Part shown: in pieces, positions 1-8,381 of the stretch
Position numbering within the stretch: the stretch's first letter is position 1
How the letters are laid out: each line of letters opens with the position of its first letter
Assembly: GCF_039535115.1 (NCBI RefSeq)
Contig: NZ_BAAAWO010000001.1
Span: 2,170,001-2,234,000, forward strand
DNA length: 64,000 nt
Source: Paeniglutamicibacter sulfureus
Lineage (GTDB): Bacteria; Actinomycetota; Actinomycetes; Actinomycetales; Micrococcaceae
Reading direction: 5' to 3'
Program-made: the position numbers and the translations under genes
The notes under the pieces: generated by a model
The model's input: the letters and a program-made list of their open reading frames with translations, nothing else
The model's database searches: none
What the model was told of the DNA's origin: nothing

Positions 1-688
1 CGGCCGCGATGGTTTCACCGGTAGACAGAAGGATGCCGTAGCCCTCGGCGTCTTGGGTGATTTCCTCCGGGATTCCGGTGACGGTGCGCACCTGGTGCTC
101 GGAATGCATGGCGTGCAGTCGGCTGGCCAGCACTTCGCCGATTGCCGGGACCAGCGGGATTTCCACGGGGTCGACTAACGTGACTTCCGCACCGAAAGCG
201 CGGGCGGAGGAAGCTGTTTCCGCACCGATCAGCCCGGCACCGACAATCGCGAGGCGGACGCCCGGAGCCAGGAGCCCACGCAGCGTGTCGGCATCATTCT
301 TGGTGCGAAGTTCCAGGACCCCGGGAAGGTCCCCGCCGGGGATGGACAGGCGGCGGGCCCGCCCGCCGGTGGCCAGCACGAAGCGGTCCGCGACCAGCAC
401 CCTGCCGTCAGCCAGCGTTGCCGTGCCCGCGTCCGGGTCCAGCGCGGTGGCGGTGCCGGTGATGACGGTGACGTTGTTTTCCACGTACCAGGTTGCCGGC
501 GCCAGGGCGATTCCTGCTGCGTCCTTGGAACCGGCCAGGTAGTCCTTGCTCAACGGTGGACGGTCGTAGGGCAGGCCCTCCGGGTCGATGATGGACAGCG
601 TCCCGGCGAAACCGCGTCCCCGCAGTTCCTTGGCGGCGGTGAAGCCGGAGAGGCCACCACCAATGATCACAACAGATTCGACGCTCAT
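1..688 (-). CDS. Rieske-system ferredoxin reductase, FAD/NAD(P)H-dependent (C-terminus off the window)
   Basis: This gene starts at 688 and runs off the left edge, leaving 229 visible residues. An N-terminal FAD-binding GGGLSG motif lies at residues 10-15, followed by the YDRPPLSKDYL stretch typical of BphA4/HcaD-type ferredoxin reductases. The central NAD(P)-binding motif GAGLIG is at 150-155. AAGGA sits about 7 nt before the ATG. Members of this family pass electrons from NADH to a Rieske ferredoxin. Here the ferredoxin and oxygenase genes lie immediately upstream on the same strand (50- and 51-bp gaps), so the three very likely form one transcript and one electron-transfer chain. The C-terminal dimer/interface domain cannot be seen. 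Confidence 0.9.
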   Translation of the reverse strand, partial: MSVESVVIIGGGLSGFTAAKELRGRGFAGTLSIIDPEGLPYDRPPLSKDYLAGSKDAAGIALAPATWYVENNVTVITGTATALDPDAGTATLADGRVLVADRFVLATGGRARRLSIPGGDLPGVLELRTKNDADTLRGLLAPGVRLAIVGAGLIGAETASSARAFGAEVTLVDPVEIPLVPAIGEVLASRLHAMHSEHQVRTVTGIPEEITQDAEGYGILLSTGETIAA

Positions 689-737
689 CGATTTTTCCTT
701 GGGTTTCAGGCGGGTGGAAGAAAGTGGACGATTGCGG

Positions 738-1082
738 CTAGGCGTCGACGACGCTCACGGCCGGGTAAAGCAGCACGTCGTTGCCTGAAACCTCGACCTT
801 GTGGGTGCGGGCAGCGAGGGTGGCGGGCATGCACAGGGCCGTGCCGGATTTCAGGCAGAACTTGGCCGAGTGCACCGGGCATTCGACCTCGGTGCCCTCG
901 ATCCAGCCGTCGGCAAGGGACGCGGTCTCATGCGTGCAGGTGTCGTCCAGCGCATAGAAGTTGCCGTCCTCGGCGTGGAACACCGCGATGTCCTCGCCCG
1001 TGCCGTTCTCCTCGGCGGGGATGACCTTCGCTTCTCCCTCGTCGATGTCATCGATGGTTCCGATATTGATTGCTTCGCTCAT
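738..1082 (-). CDS. Rieske-type [2Fe-2S] ferredoxin of an aromatic ring-hydroxylating dioxygenase
   Basis: A 114-residue soluble protein carrying a complete Rieske cluster motif: C49-T-H51 and, 16 residues on, C68-P-V-H71. It shuttles electrons from the reductase (1-688) to the oxygenase alpha subunit (1134-2504). A good ribosome site (AGGAGG) precedes the ATG. A second intact ferredoxin at 34144-34482 is roughly four-fifths identical by eye, and a decayed fragment of that type lies at 32985-33134. This family therefore exists three times in the window. This copy is the only one sitting next to an oxygenase. Confidence 0.93.
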   Translation of the reverse strand: MSEAINIGTIDDIDEGEAKVIPAEENGTGEDIAVFHAEDGNFYALDDTCTHETASLADGWIEGTEVECPVHSAKFCLKSGTALCMPATLAARTHKVEVSGNDVLLYPAVSVVDA

Positions 1083-1133
1083 GGCGTCCTCCTGCTAAAA
1101 ATCCGTGTGGGTGGTGGCAGCTGCTGCCGGGGA

Positions 1134-2504
1134 TCAGGCCGATTCGCCCGCGGGTGCCGGCGCGGGCCGTTCGTGCCAGGCCGGGGTGTTCATCAGTTCG
1201 GCCCAGTGCCTGTAGAAGCTGCGGCCCGCGGCGTCCGAGTAGAGTTCCGAGGTTTGCCCGGGATACACCCCGTCCTCGCGCTCCGAGCCGATGCCCATCT
1301 GGAAGTTCAACGGCACCGAGTTGGTGACGAAGCCACCGGAAACCGCTTGGATCTCCGACCAATTTTCCCCGTCGTCGGCCTCGAAGATGCCCGAGGGCCC
1401 GAAGGTGCGCAGATTGTAGAGTCGCTGGGCGTCCTTGACGTCCTCCGGCATCGACTTGTCCACCAGAATCCAGGCCCAGACCTCGATCTTGTTCGGTCCC
1501 TTGGGGTGCCAGATGCGGATCGAGCCGTTGACCGGCAAGTAGGAAAACGACGGGAAGACCGTGGCGTGGCCGGTGGTCATCGGGCCCTCCACCGCGGCGT
1601 CGCCCAGGCGCTCCCGCAGGGCGTCGTAGTCGTAGTGCTCGTGCACCGCTTGGGCGTCGAAGCGGGACTTGGGGTGCGTGGGGAAACCCGCGCCGTGTCC
1701 ATTCGGCGAGAGGAACTGGCGCCCGGGCGTCGCAACGATCTCGGCCTTGGGGCCCTTGCCGGTCGGCGACATGACCATCAGCGCGGAGGCGTGTGACATG
1801 TTCACGTGGTACCAGTCGGTGGCGAACTGTTCCGCGGCCAGCTTCCAGTTGCCCTCCAGCTCCCACTTCATCACCCCGCCGATGACCTCGGTGCCTTCCG
1901 GGTCGCGGTCGAGCATGGCGTCCAGGTAGTAGCGCATGTCGCCCAGGGTTTCTTCGAGGTCCTCGGCGTCCTTGTCCCAGTTGCCGAAGAGCAGGCCCTT
2001 GTATTCGGCCACGCGGGGGACCTCGATCAGGCCCCACTGCTTCTTGTCGAAGTCCTCGGGGTAGGCCTTCTCGTTGGGCACCGTCTGCAGGGCGCCGGCC
2101 AGGTCGAAGGACCATCCGTGGTAGGTGCAGGTGAACATCTTGGTGGCGCCGGCGTCGGCGCGGCACAACCTCATCCCGCGGTGGCGGCAGGAGTTCAGGT
2201 AGGCGCGGATCGTCTTGGTCTTGTCCATGGTGACGATCACCGGGTCCTGCCCCATGAAGGTGGTAAAGAAGTCGCCGGGCTTCTTGAACTGGCTGGCATG
2301 GGCCAGGAAGAGCCAACTGCGGGCGAAGATCCGGCGCATTTCCTGGTCGTAGATCCCTGGGTCCGTGTAGATGGACCGATCGATGAGCCCGCCTTCGGCG
2401 TCGACCAGCGCGGAGACGTCGATGTTCTTCGGGCCGTGTTCGGAGCCGCGCATCTTGCCGATGGCGGCATTCGCCTCAGAGGGGCAGCTGTCCGTGGTGC
2501 TCAT
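1134..2504 (-). CDS. Rieske non-heme iron oxygenase, alpha (catalytic) subunit, HcaE/BphA1-like
   Basis: This 456-residue protein has the Rieske ligands C106-x-H108 and C126-x2-H129 (CRHRG, CTYHGW). The mononuclear iron facial triad begins D230-x2-H233-x4-H238. The stretch 'YKGLLFGNWD' and the overall layout resemble the phenylpropionate/biphenyl dioxygenase large subunits. The start at 2504 is chosen because AGGAGG lies about 8 nt before it; the frame stays open to 2597 but those residues look non-coding. The expected role is cis-dihydroxylation of an aromatic ring, fed by the ferredoxin and reductase downstream. No beta-subunit gene is adjacent, which is unusual for this subgroup. The substrate is not determinable from sequence, but nearby mhp genes favour a phenylpropanoid. 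Confidence 0.92.
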   Translation of the reverse strand: MSTTDSCPSEANAAIGKMRGSEHGPKNIDVSALVDAEGGLIDRSIYTDPGIYDQEMRRIFARSWLFLAHASQFKKPGDFFTTFMGQDPVIVTMDKTKTIRAYLNSCRHRGMRLCRADAGATKMFTCTYHGWSFDLAGALQTVPNEKAYPEDFDKKQWGLIEVPRVAEYKGLLFGNWDKDAEDLEETLGDMRYYLDAMLDRDPEGTEVIGGVMKWELEGNWKLAAEQFATDWYHVNMSHASALMVMSPTGKGPKAEIVATPGRQFLSPNGHGAGFPTHPKSRFDAQAVHEHYDYDALRERLGDAAVEGPMTTGHATVFPSFSYLPVNGSIRIWHPKGPNKIEVWAWILVDKSMPEDVKDAQRLYNLRTFGPSGIFEADDGENWSEIQAVSGGFVTNSVPLNFQMGIGSEREDGVYPGQTSELYSDAAGRSFYRHWAELMNTPAWHERPAPAPAGESA

Positions 2505-2885
2505 GTGGATCGTTTCCTCCTGGGCGCTCGCCGCCCGACGGATGATGGGGTGTGGTCGTGCTCTCAATAAGACCCCAGGAGAGAGGCAAAGAGCCAACGC
2601 CCGTGCCGAACCCCAGCACGCACAACCCTGTCAACACGGGCGGCCCACGCATTTCCACCGGCTCAAATGCAATGTCCCGGCCACGACGACCCGGGGCTGC
2701 GGCCAGGACATATTTCGGGGAACCTGACGTCCGGTGTGCTCCCGTCTGGACGCCATGAACTTCCGGTCCAAGCGTGGGCAAGGCCCGGTTGCCGTTCCAC
2801 CCTGCGGCACGCTGCTTGGGAATCCTCGGGCTCGGCCAGCCATGCTTCCATGTGACACAACTCGCAAACACACCACGGAGTCACC
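2505..2885. promoter_or_regulatory. Divergent intergenic region between Rieske oxygenase and symporter genes
   Basis: These 381 bp separate the minus-strand oxygenase genes from the plus-strand transporter gene and must hold both promoters. I found no clear open frame of its own and no strong palindrome. Frames crossing it are extensions of neighbouring genes. Ribosome sites are present at both ends. Confidence 0.5.
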
Positions 2886-4214
2886 ATGGCAACCCCTTCC
2901 CACACCGGGCTGGACGCAGCACAGCAACACCCTGAGGCAACGCCCAAGGAAACCCGCCGGGCACTGATATCCAGCTTCCTGGGCTCGACGGTCGAATACT
3001 ACGACTTTCTGCTCTACGGCGCTGCCGCCGGACTGGTCTTCCCCCACCTGTTCTTCCCGGAGAGCATGGACAAGGGCCTTGGCACCGCGCTGTCGTTCGT
3101 GATCCTGCTGGCCGGCTACATCGCCCGCCCCGTGGGTGGCGTGCTCTTCGGTCACTTCGGTGACAAGTTTGGCCGCAAGAACATCCTGTTCATCACGCTG
3201 ATGATGATGGGCCTGGTCTCGGTCGCCATCGGCCTGATGCCGACGTACCAGACCATCGGCATCGCGGCGCCGCTGCTCCTGGTTCTGCTGCGCGTCATCC
3301 AGGGCCTGGCGGTGGGCGGCGAATGGGCAGGCGCCACGCTGATGGCCGCCGAACACGTGAAGGAAAAGAACCGCGGCTTCGCTGCCTCCATCGCCGTGAC
3401 CGGCGGTCCGACCGGATCCGTGCTGGCTACCCTGATCCTTGGCCTCTTCGCGGGGCTCCCCGAGGAGGCATTCCTGGCCTGGGGCTGGCGCATCCCGTTC
3501 CTGCTTTCCGCGGTGCTGGTGATCATCGGCCTGTACATGCGTTACCGCGTGACCGAGTCTCCCGACTTCCTCAGGGCCAAGGCCACGGGAGCAACCCACA
3601 CCGGGATGCCGTTGGCCCGTGTGCTGCGTGACTACCCGAAGGAAACCATCCTGGGCACCCTGGCCGTGGCCGGCCCGCTGTTCATGCAGGCCATGCTTGC
3701 GATCTTCATGGTCCCCTACGTCGTTGCCTCCGGCGCGGTGGACCGGCAGACCGCGCTGATGATGCTCACCGCTTCGTCCCTCGTGCACATCTTCGCGATC
3801 CCGTTCTTCGCCTGGCTCTCGGACCGCTACGGCCGCCGCCCGGTCATGCTCGCCGGCGCGCTGATTTCCGTGGCTCTGGTCTTCCCGATGTTCGCGCTGT
3901 TCAACTCCGGAGTCTTCTGGATGATCGCCCTGGGCTTCATGGTCGGCAACCCGATCATCCAGGCCTCCATGTACGGCCCGATCGGCGCCTTCCTGGCCGA
4001 GAAGTTCGACACCGAATCCCGCTACACCGGTGTCTCGCTGACCTTCCAGGTCGGCTCGGTGCTCGGCGCGGGCATGGCCCCGCTGATGAGCCAGTGGCTG
4101 GTCAAGCTGGGTAACGGCGGCGGAACGAACAACATCGCCTGGTACTTCATCTTCCTGATTGCCGTCGGTGCCGCATGTGTGCTGATGTCCAAGGAAACCC
4201 TGAAGCGCAAGTAA
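2886..4214 (+). CDS. MFS metabolite:H+ symporter (MHS family), probable aromatic/organic acid uptake
   Basis: A 442-residue polytopic protein with about 12 hydrophobic segments. It opens with the MHS-family signature 'SFLGSTVEYYDFLLYG' (residues about 30-45). The cytoplasmic loop motif GHFGDKFGRKN follows TM2, and the equivalent SDRYGRRP occurs in the second half. MHS members (ShiA, ProP, CitA types) import organic acids or zwitterions with protons. Its position between a Rieske oxygenase and the mhp operon suggests uptake of the aromatic acid degraded here, but substrate cannot be read from sequence. GGAG lies just upstream of the ATG. Confidence 0.88.
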   Translation: MATPSHTGLDAAQQHPEATPKETRRALISSFLGSTVEYYDFLLYGAAAGLVFPHLFFPESMDKGLGTALSFVILLAGYIARPVGGVLFGHFGDKFGRKNILFITLMMMGLVSVAIGLMPTYQTIGIAAPLLLVLLRVIQGLAVGGEWAGATLMAAEHVKEKNRGFAASIAVTGGPTGSVLATLILGLFAGLPEEAFLAWGWRIPFLLSAVLVIIGLYMRYRVTESPDFLRAKATGATHTGMPLARVLRDYPKETILGTLAVAGPLFMQAMLAIFMVPYVVASGAVDRQTALMMLTASSLVHIFAIPFFAWLSDRYGRRPVMLAGALISVALVFPMFALFNSGVFWMIALGFMVGNPIIQASMYGPIGAFLAEKFDTESRYTGVSLTFQVGSVLGAGMAPLMSQWLVKLGNGGGTNNIAWYFIFLIAVGAACVLMSKETLKRK

Positions 4215-4346
4215 TCCACCACACGGCATACCGCCATCCGGCGGTTGTGCTGCCAGATGGCACCCGGTTGTCCCGATCGGGTGCCATCGCCGTTAAGGTG
4301 GGAGTCAACTCCCCATTTCCCCCTGACTACTGGAGACACAAAGACC

Positions 4347-4796
4347 ATGGCACTACCTGCAACCCTGTCCGAGTTCACCGCACGCTGGGACAAGTTCCGC
4401 GAATCACTGGGTTTCGAGGACATCACCTTCACGCTGCGCCTCTCCCCGCACGCCGTCACCGAGGACTCGATGAGTTTCTCGATGCCCTTGTGCGACGAGC
4501 TGGCCCAGGCCAATGGCATGTTTGCCGCCGCATCGCTCTTTGGTGCCGCGGATATCGCCGGGACCTTCCTGGCCATGAACGCCTACGCGGACGCCGGACA
4601 GTTCCCCTTGGCCGTGCAGTCGAACGTGAACTTCATGTCCAACTCCAAGTCCGGTCCGGCGGTTGCCACCGCACGCATCCTGCGCGGCGGGGCCTCGGTG
4701 GTCGTGGCCGAGGTGCAGGTCGCCGATGCGGAGGCCAAGGTTCTGGTGCACACCACCTTCACGTACGTGCTCAAGGAACGCCGGCTGGGCAAGTAG
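4347..4796 (+). CDS. PaaI-like hotdog-fold thioesterase / DUF4442-type protein
   Basis: A 149-residue protein with hotdog-fold character: 'ANGMFAAASLFGAADIAG' forms the long central helix and is followed by five beta strands (VQSNVNF, ATARIL, VVVAEVQV, LVHTTFTY). Family members hydrolyse acyl- or aryl-CoA thioesters. It follows the symporter gene at 132 bp with its own GGAG ribosome site. In aromatic clusters such enzymes release CoA trapped in dead-end aryl-CoA esters. It is not a ring-hydroxylating oxygenase beta subunit: the length and pattern differ from the SnoaL-like beta fold. Confidence 0.75.
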   Translation: MALPATLSEFTARWDKFRESLGFEDITFTLRLSPHAVTEDSMSFSMPLCDELAQANGMFAAASLFGAADIAGTFLAMNAYADAGQFPLAVQSNVNFMSNSKSGPAVATARILRGGASVVVAEVQVADAEAKVLVHTTFTYVLKERRLGK

Positions 4797-4811
4797 CCTC
4801 CACCCAAGCCG

Positions 4812-5441
4812 TCAGCGGGAAACCGGGTGCAGCAGCGAGCCGAAAATCGCGCTGGCCCGCACCACCGCGGATTGCCAGTCGCGCGCGAATTCCTCCGGGT
4901 CCTCGGTGAACGCGTAACGAGTGATGGTCCCGGCCAGTAGAACCAGGGCGTGCTGGGCGCCGGGATCCGTCGGCAATTCGTGGGCCAGCAGCGCCGCCTG
5001 GTGCGGCTTGAGCCGTTCGATCAGTGCGGTGGCCACCAGCTGCTCGGCCGCCTGCACGTGCACATGGGTGCGTCGGCGCAGCTCGGGGAAGGCCCGCACC
5101 ATTTCGCGCCGCCTCCGGAATCCCTCGCCGGCGTGGGTGCTCGTGTTCAGCACCGCGGCAAGGAGCTTGGCGGTGCGCGGCAGCACCTCCAGCTTGGAGG
5201 AGACGAAGTCTTCCCAGTCGGCCTCCGGCAGCCAGGGCTCGCGGGTGCCAAGCACCGCGTCCTCCTTGGTGGGGAAGTAGTTGAAGAAGCTGCGCCGCGA
5301 GACCCCCGCAGCCGAGGCAACGGCATCGACGGTGGTCGCCGCCAGGCCCTTTTCAAGCACCAATGCCACGGCCGCCTCGTGGATCTGCGTCCAATGGCGG
5401 TTCCGCCGGGCCGTGCGTCCGCCCTCGTTTGTCTCGTCCAT
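4812..5441 (-). CDS. TetR-family transcriptional regulator
   Basis: A 209-residue regulator with an N-terminal helix-turn-helix: 'ATTVDAVASAAGVSRRSFFNYFPTKED' is the classic TetR recognition region at about residues 35-60. The C-terminal ligand domain is divergent. The ATG at 5441 gives a conventional N-terminus; an in-frame GTG at 5456 is an alternative, and neither has a good Shine-Dalgarno. The gene is divergent from mhpB, with a TGCACCAGTGCA palindrome at its own start. It probably represses itself and possibly mhpBDFE. The ligand is unknown. Confidence 0.85.
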   Translation of the reverse strand: MDETNEGGRTARRNRHWTQIHEAAVALVLEKGLAATTVDAVASAAGVSRRSFFNYFPTKEDAVLGTREPWLPEADWEDFVSSKLEVLPRTAKLLAAVLNTSTHAGEGFRRRREMVRAFPELRRRTHVHVQAAEQLVATALIERLKPHQAALLAHELPTDPGAQHALVLLAGTITRYAFTEDPEEFARDWQSAVVRASAIFGSLLHPVSR

Positions 5442-5451
5442 TCCTAAATTA

Positions 5452-5463
5452 TGCACCAGTGCA
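5452..5463. promoter_or_regulatory. Palindromic operator candidate for the TetR regulator
   Basis: TGCAC-CA-GTGCA is a 12-bp palindrome at the beginning of the TetR gene, in the TetR-mhpB divergent region. Its position over the probable start of the TetR transcript fits autorepression. Control of mhpB (start 5637) from the same site is inference. Confidence 0.45.
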
Positions 5464-5636
5464 CGTTTAGCTACCGCCAGTTGGTTCGCTGTTTACCCGG
5501 CAACCACGGGGCTTCTCCTAAAAACGTTGAATGATTCGTGCCGCTCTATGGAACAACAGCGTGTCTTCGTTCGGCGCGTGGGATGGAATGAAAGCAAGCA
5601 AAATCTTCAAGTCGCCAATCGAACGGAGCGCCAGGA

Positions 5637-6578
5637 ATGCAACAAGCACTCATCGCCATGTCGCACTCTCCCCTGCTGGAGCACACCAACCCGCCAGAGG
5701 ACGTCAAGGCAGCTGTCGACGCCGCCTTCGAGCAGGTTCGTGCGTTTGCCAAGGAATTCAACCCGGACTTGGTCGTCAACTTCGGCCCGGACCACTACAA
5801 CGGGTTCTTCTACGACCTGATGCCCCCGTTCTGCGTGGGCTACGAAGCCCATGGCACGGGCGACTACGATTCCTGGGCCGGACCGATCAACGTCCCGACC
5901 ACCGAGGCCGAAAAACTGGCCCAGTACATCATCGACCAAGACATCGACACCGCGATCTCCCGCAAGATGGAGGTCGACCACGGGGCCGTGCAGCCCATGG
6001 AAATCATCTTCGGCGGCCTCGACACCGTCCCGGTGATCCCCATTTTCGTCAACTCCGTCGCCCGTCCCTTCACCAAGGTCTCGCGCGTGCGCAAGTTCGG
6101 CCAGGCAGTGGGCGAATACTTCAAGGACTCGGACAAGAAGGTCCTGTTCATCGGTTCCGGCGGACTGTCCCACGACCCGCCGGTCCCGCAGATCGCCACC
6201 GCCACCGAAGCACAGCGCGCCATGCTGACCAACGGCCGCAACCCCACCCCGGAGGCGCGCGCGGCCCGCCAAGCCAACACCATCAACACGGCCATCAAGT
6301 TCGCCGCGGGAGAGGCCGACATCATGGACCTGAACCCCGAATGGGACCGGGCCTTCCTCGAGGTCTGCAGGTCCGGGAACGTCGGGGGCTTCGACGCCTA
6401 CACCGCGGATGAGATGGACGCGGTCGCGGGGCACTCCTCGCACGAAGTCCGCACCTGGGTCGCCGCCTACTCCGCCCTGCGCGCCTGCGGCGAATACGAG
6501 GTCAACTACGAGTTCTACAAGCCGATCAAGGAATACATTGCCGGCTTTGGCGTCACCACCGCGGTACTGAAGAAATGA
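5637..6578 (+). CDS. mhpB: 2,3-dihydroxyphenylpropionate 1,2-dioxygenase (class III extradiol)
   Basis: A 313-residue protein, the same size as E. coli MhpB (314). It has the LigB-superfamily start 'AMSHSPLL' supplying an iron-binding His, 'VNFGPDHYNGF', and 'GSGGLSHDPP' carrying another conserved active-site His. It opens the ring of 2,3-dihydroxyphenylpropionate (or 2,3-dihydroxycinnamate) next to the hydroxyls, using Fe(II) and O2, to give the yellow meta-cleavage product. It is first in a four-gene operon and overlaps mhpD by the four bases ATGA. GGAG lies 8 nt before the ATG. Confidence 0.95.
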   Translation: MQQALIAMSHSPLLEHTNPPEDVKAAVDAAFEQVRAFAKEFNPDLVVNFGPDHYNGFFYDLMPPFCVGYEAHGTGDYDSWAGPINVPTTEAEKLAQYIIDQDIDTAISRKMEVDHGAVQPMEIIFGGLDTVPVIPIFVNSVARPFTKVSRVRKFGQAVGEYFKDSDKKVLFIGSGGLSHDPPVPQIATATEAQRAMLTNGRNPTPEARAARQANTINTAIKFAAGEADIMDLNPEWDRAFLEVCRSGNVGGFDAYTADEMDAVAGHSSHEVRTWVAAYSALRACGEYEVNYEFYKPIKEYIAGFGVTTAVLKK

Positions 6579-7381
6579 GCGAAACCACCATGAGCACCGA
6601 ACGCACGCAACTCCTGGATTCCCTGGCCGCGGACCTGCTGGCCGCCACCGAGACCCTCGAACCGATCGCCCCGCTGCGGGACCGCGTTCAAGGCATGGAC
6701 GTCAACGACGCCTACCGCATCCAGGACACGCAATTGCGCGCCCACGTTGACGCCGGCCGTATCTTGGCCGGGCGCAAGGTCGGACTGACCTCGCTGGCCA
6801 TGCAGAAGCAGCTCGGCGTTGACTCCCCGGACTTCGGCTTCTTCTTCACCGATATGGTGCACCACGAAGACGCGCAGATCGCCGCCGGTTCCTTCATCTC
6901 CCCCAAGGTCGAACCCGAATTCGGCTTCGTGCTGAAGGAAGCCCTCACAGGTCCGGGTGTTACCCGCGAACAGGCAGCCGCAGCCATCGGCGAAATCTAC
7001 GCGGCCATCGAGATCATCGACTCGCGCATTGCCAACTGGGACATCCGCCTGGTGGACACCGTGGCCGACAACGCCTCCTGCGGCGCCATCGCCGTGGGAA
7101 CCAAGCCGCTGGACGTGAAGGTCGAGGACCTCGGCTCGGTTGAATGCTCGCTGCTGATCGATGGCGAAAAGCAGGCCACGGGCAGCGGAACCGATGTCAT
7201 GGGCGATCCCGTCGCCCCGCTGGCGTGGCTGGCCAACGTCCTGGGCGAGCAAGGGGTGCCCCTCGAGGCCGGCCAGCTGATTTTGCCCGGCTCCTTCACT
7301 GGCGCCCTGCCGGTGATCGCCGGCCAGTCGGCCACCGCCGACTTCGGCACCCTGGGCTCGCTGAGCATCAACTTCATCTAA
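6575..7381 (+). CDS. mhpD: 2-keto-4-pentenoate hydratase
   Basis: A 268-residue protein of the fumarylacetoacetate hydrolase-like hydratase family, matching MhpD in length. Conserved blocks include 'GRKVGLTSLAMQKQLGV' (about 65-80), 'VEPEFGFVL', and 'EIIDSRIANWDI', which carry the metal-binding acidic residues. It adds water to 2-hydroxypenta-2,4-dienoate to form 4-hydroxy-2-oxopentanoate. It is translationally coupled to mhpB by an ATGA overlap and followed 44 bp later by mhpF. The hydrolase step (MhpC) that should make its substrate is not encoded in this operon. Confidence 0.94.
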   Translation: MSETTMSTERTQLLDSLAADLLAATETLEPIAPLRDRVQGMDVNDAYRIQDTQLRAHVDAGRILAGRKVGLTSLAMQKQLGVDSPDFGFFFTDMVHHEDAQIAAGSFISPKVEPEFGFVLKEALTGPGVTREQAAAAIGEIYAAIEIIDSRIANWDIRLVDTVADNASCGAIAVGTKPLDVKVEDLGSVECSLLIDGEKQATGSGTDVMGDPVAPLAWLANVLGEQGVPLEAGQLILPGSFTGALPVIAGQSATADFGTLGSLSINFI

Positions 7382-7425
7382 TTCCCCCTCTTCTTCGTTA
7401 CCTGTCACTAAGGAAGTAACCAGCC

Positions 7426-8361
7426 ATGGCAAAGAAAACAGCCGCAATTGTCGGCTCCGGCAACATCGGCACCGACCTGATGTTCAAGATCATGCGCCGT
7501 TCCAGCAACGTCGAGGTCAAGTACATGATCGGTGTGGACCCGGCCTCCGACGGACTGGCCCGCGCGGCTCGCCTCGGCCTGACCACCTCCGCCGAGGGCG
7601 TGGACTGGCTGCTGGCCCAGGACGAGCTCCCCGACTTCGTCTTCGAATGCACCTCCGCCAAGGCCCACGAGGCCAACGCCCCCAAGTACAAGGCCGCCGG
7701 CATCCACGCCATCGACCTGACCCCTGCCGCCGTGGGTCCGTACCTGGCACCTGTCGTGAACCTGGACTCGTTGACCGACACCATGAACGTCAACATGATC
7801 ACCTGCGCCGGGCAGGCCACCACCCCGATCGTTGCCGCCGTCTCCTCCGTGGTCCCGGTCGAGTATGCCGAGATCGTCGCGTCCATCGCCTCGAAGTCCG
7901 CCGGCCCGGGCACCCGCGCCAACGTGGACGAGTTCACCGAGACCACCGCCAAGGCCCTTGAGGTCGTCGGAGGTGCCAAGCGTGGCAAGGCCATCATCAT
8001 CATCAACCCGGTGGAACCGCCGATGATGATGCGCAACACCATCTACTGCATGATCCCGGCCGAGGCCGCAGCCCCTGGCGCCACCAAGGATGCGATTCGC
8101 ACGGCCATCGATGCCGCCGCAGCCTCCATCCGCGACTACGTCCCGGGCTACGCACTGCGCCTGGAACCGCAGTTCGAGGAAGCCCGCGAGGACTGGGGCG
8201 GCTTCGGCCGCGTCGGCATCTGGGTGCAGGTCGCCGGCGCCGCCGACTACCTGCCCGAGTACGCAGGCAACCTGGACATCATCACCGCAGCAGCCACCCG
8301 CACCGCGGACCTGCTCTCCGACAAGATCGACGCCGCGCGGGCCACCGCGCCGGCCAACTAG
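7426..8361 (+). CDS. mhpF: Acetaldehyde dehydrogenase (acylating)
   Basis: A 311-residue protein with an N-terminal NAD-binding '[13 protein letters not shown]' motif at residues 10-22. The active-site cysteine lies in '[13 protein letters not shown]' at about residue 128. It oxidises acetaldehyde with CoA and NAD+ to acetyl-CoA. In this family it works in a complex with the aldolase MhpE, so the aldehyde is channelled. The ribosome site AAGGAAG precedes the ATG, and mhpE follows after 20 bp. Confidence 0.95.
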   Translation: MAKKTAAIVGSGNIGTDLMFKIMRRSSNVEVKYMIGVDPASDGLARAARLGLTTSAEGVDWLLAQDELPDFVFECTSAKAHEANAPKYKAAGIHAIDLTPAAVGPYLAPVVNLDSLTDTMNVNMITCAGQATTPIVAAVSSVVPVEYAEIVASIASKSAGPGTRANVDEFTETTAKALEVVGGAKRGKAIIIINPVEPPMMMRNTIYCMIPAEAAAPGATKDAIRTAIDAAAASIRDYVPGYALRLEPQFEEAREDWGGFGRVGIWVQVAGAADYLPEYAGNLDIITAAATRTADLLSDKIDAARATAPAN

Positions 8362-8381
8362 CAAGGACGGGGAAGCACACC

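Noticed and set aside
2631..4229. A 532-codon minus-strand open frame
   Set aside because: It is antisense to the MHS symporter, with composition dominated by Gln, His and Arg, as expected from a shadow of a membrane protein gene.
4347..4796. Candidate beta subunit of the Rieske oxygenase
   Set aside because: The sequence has the hotdog thioesterase helix and strands and is too short for the SnoaL-like beta subunit.
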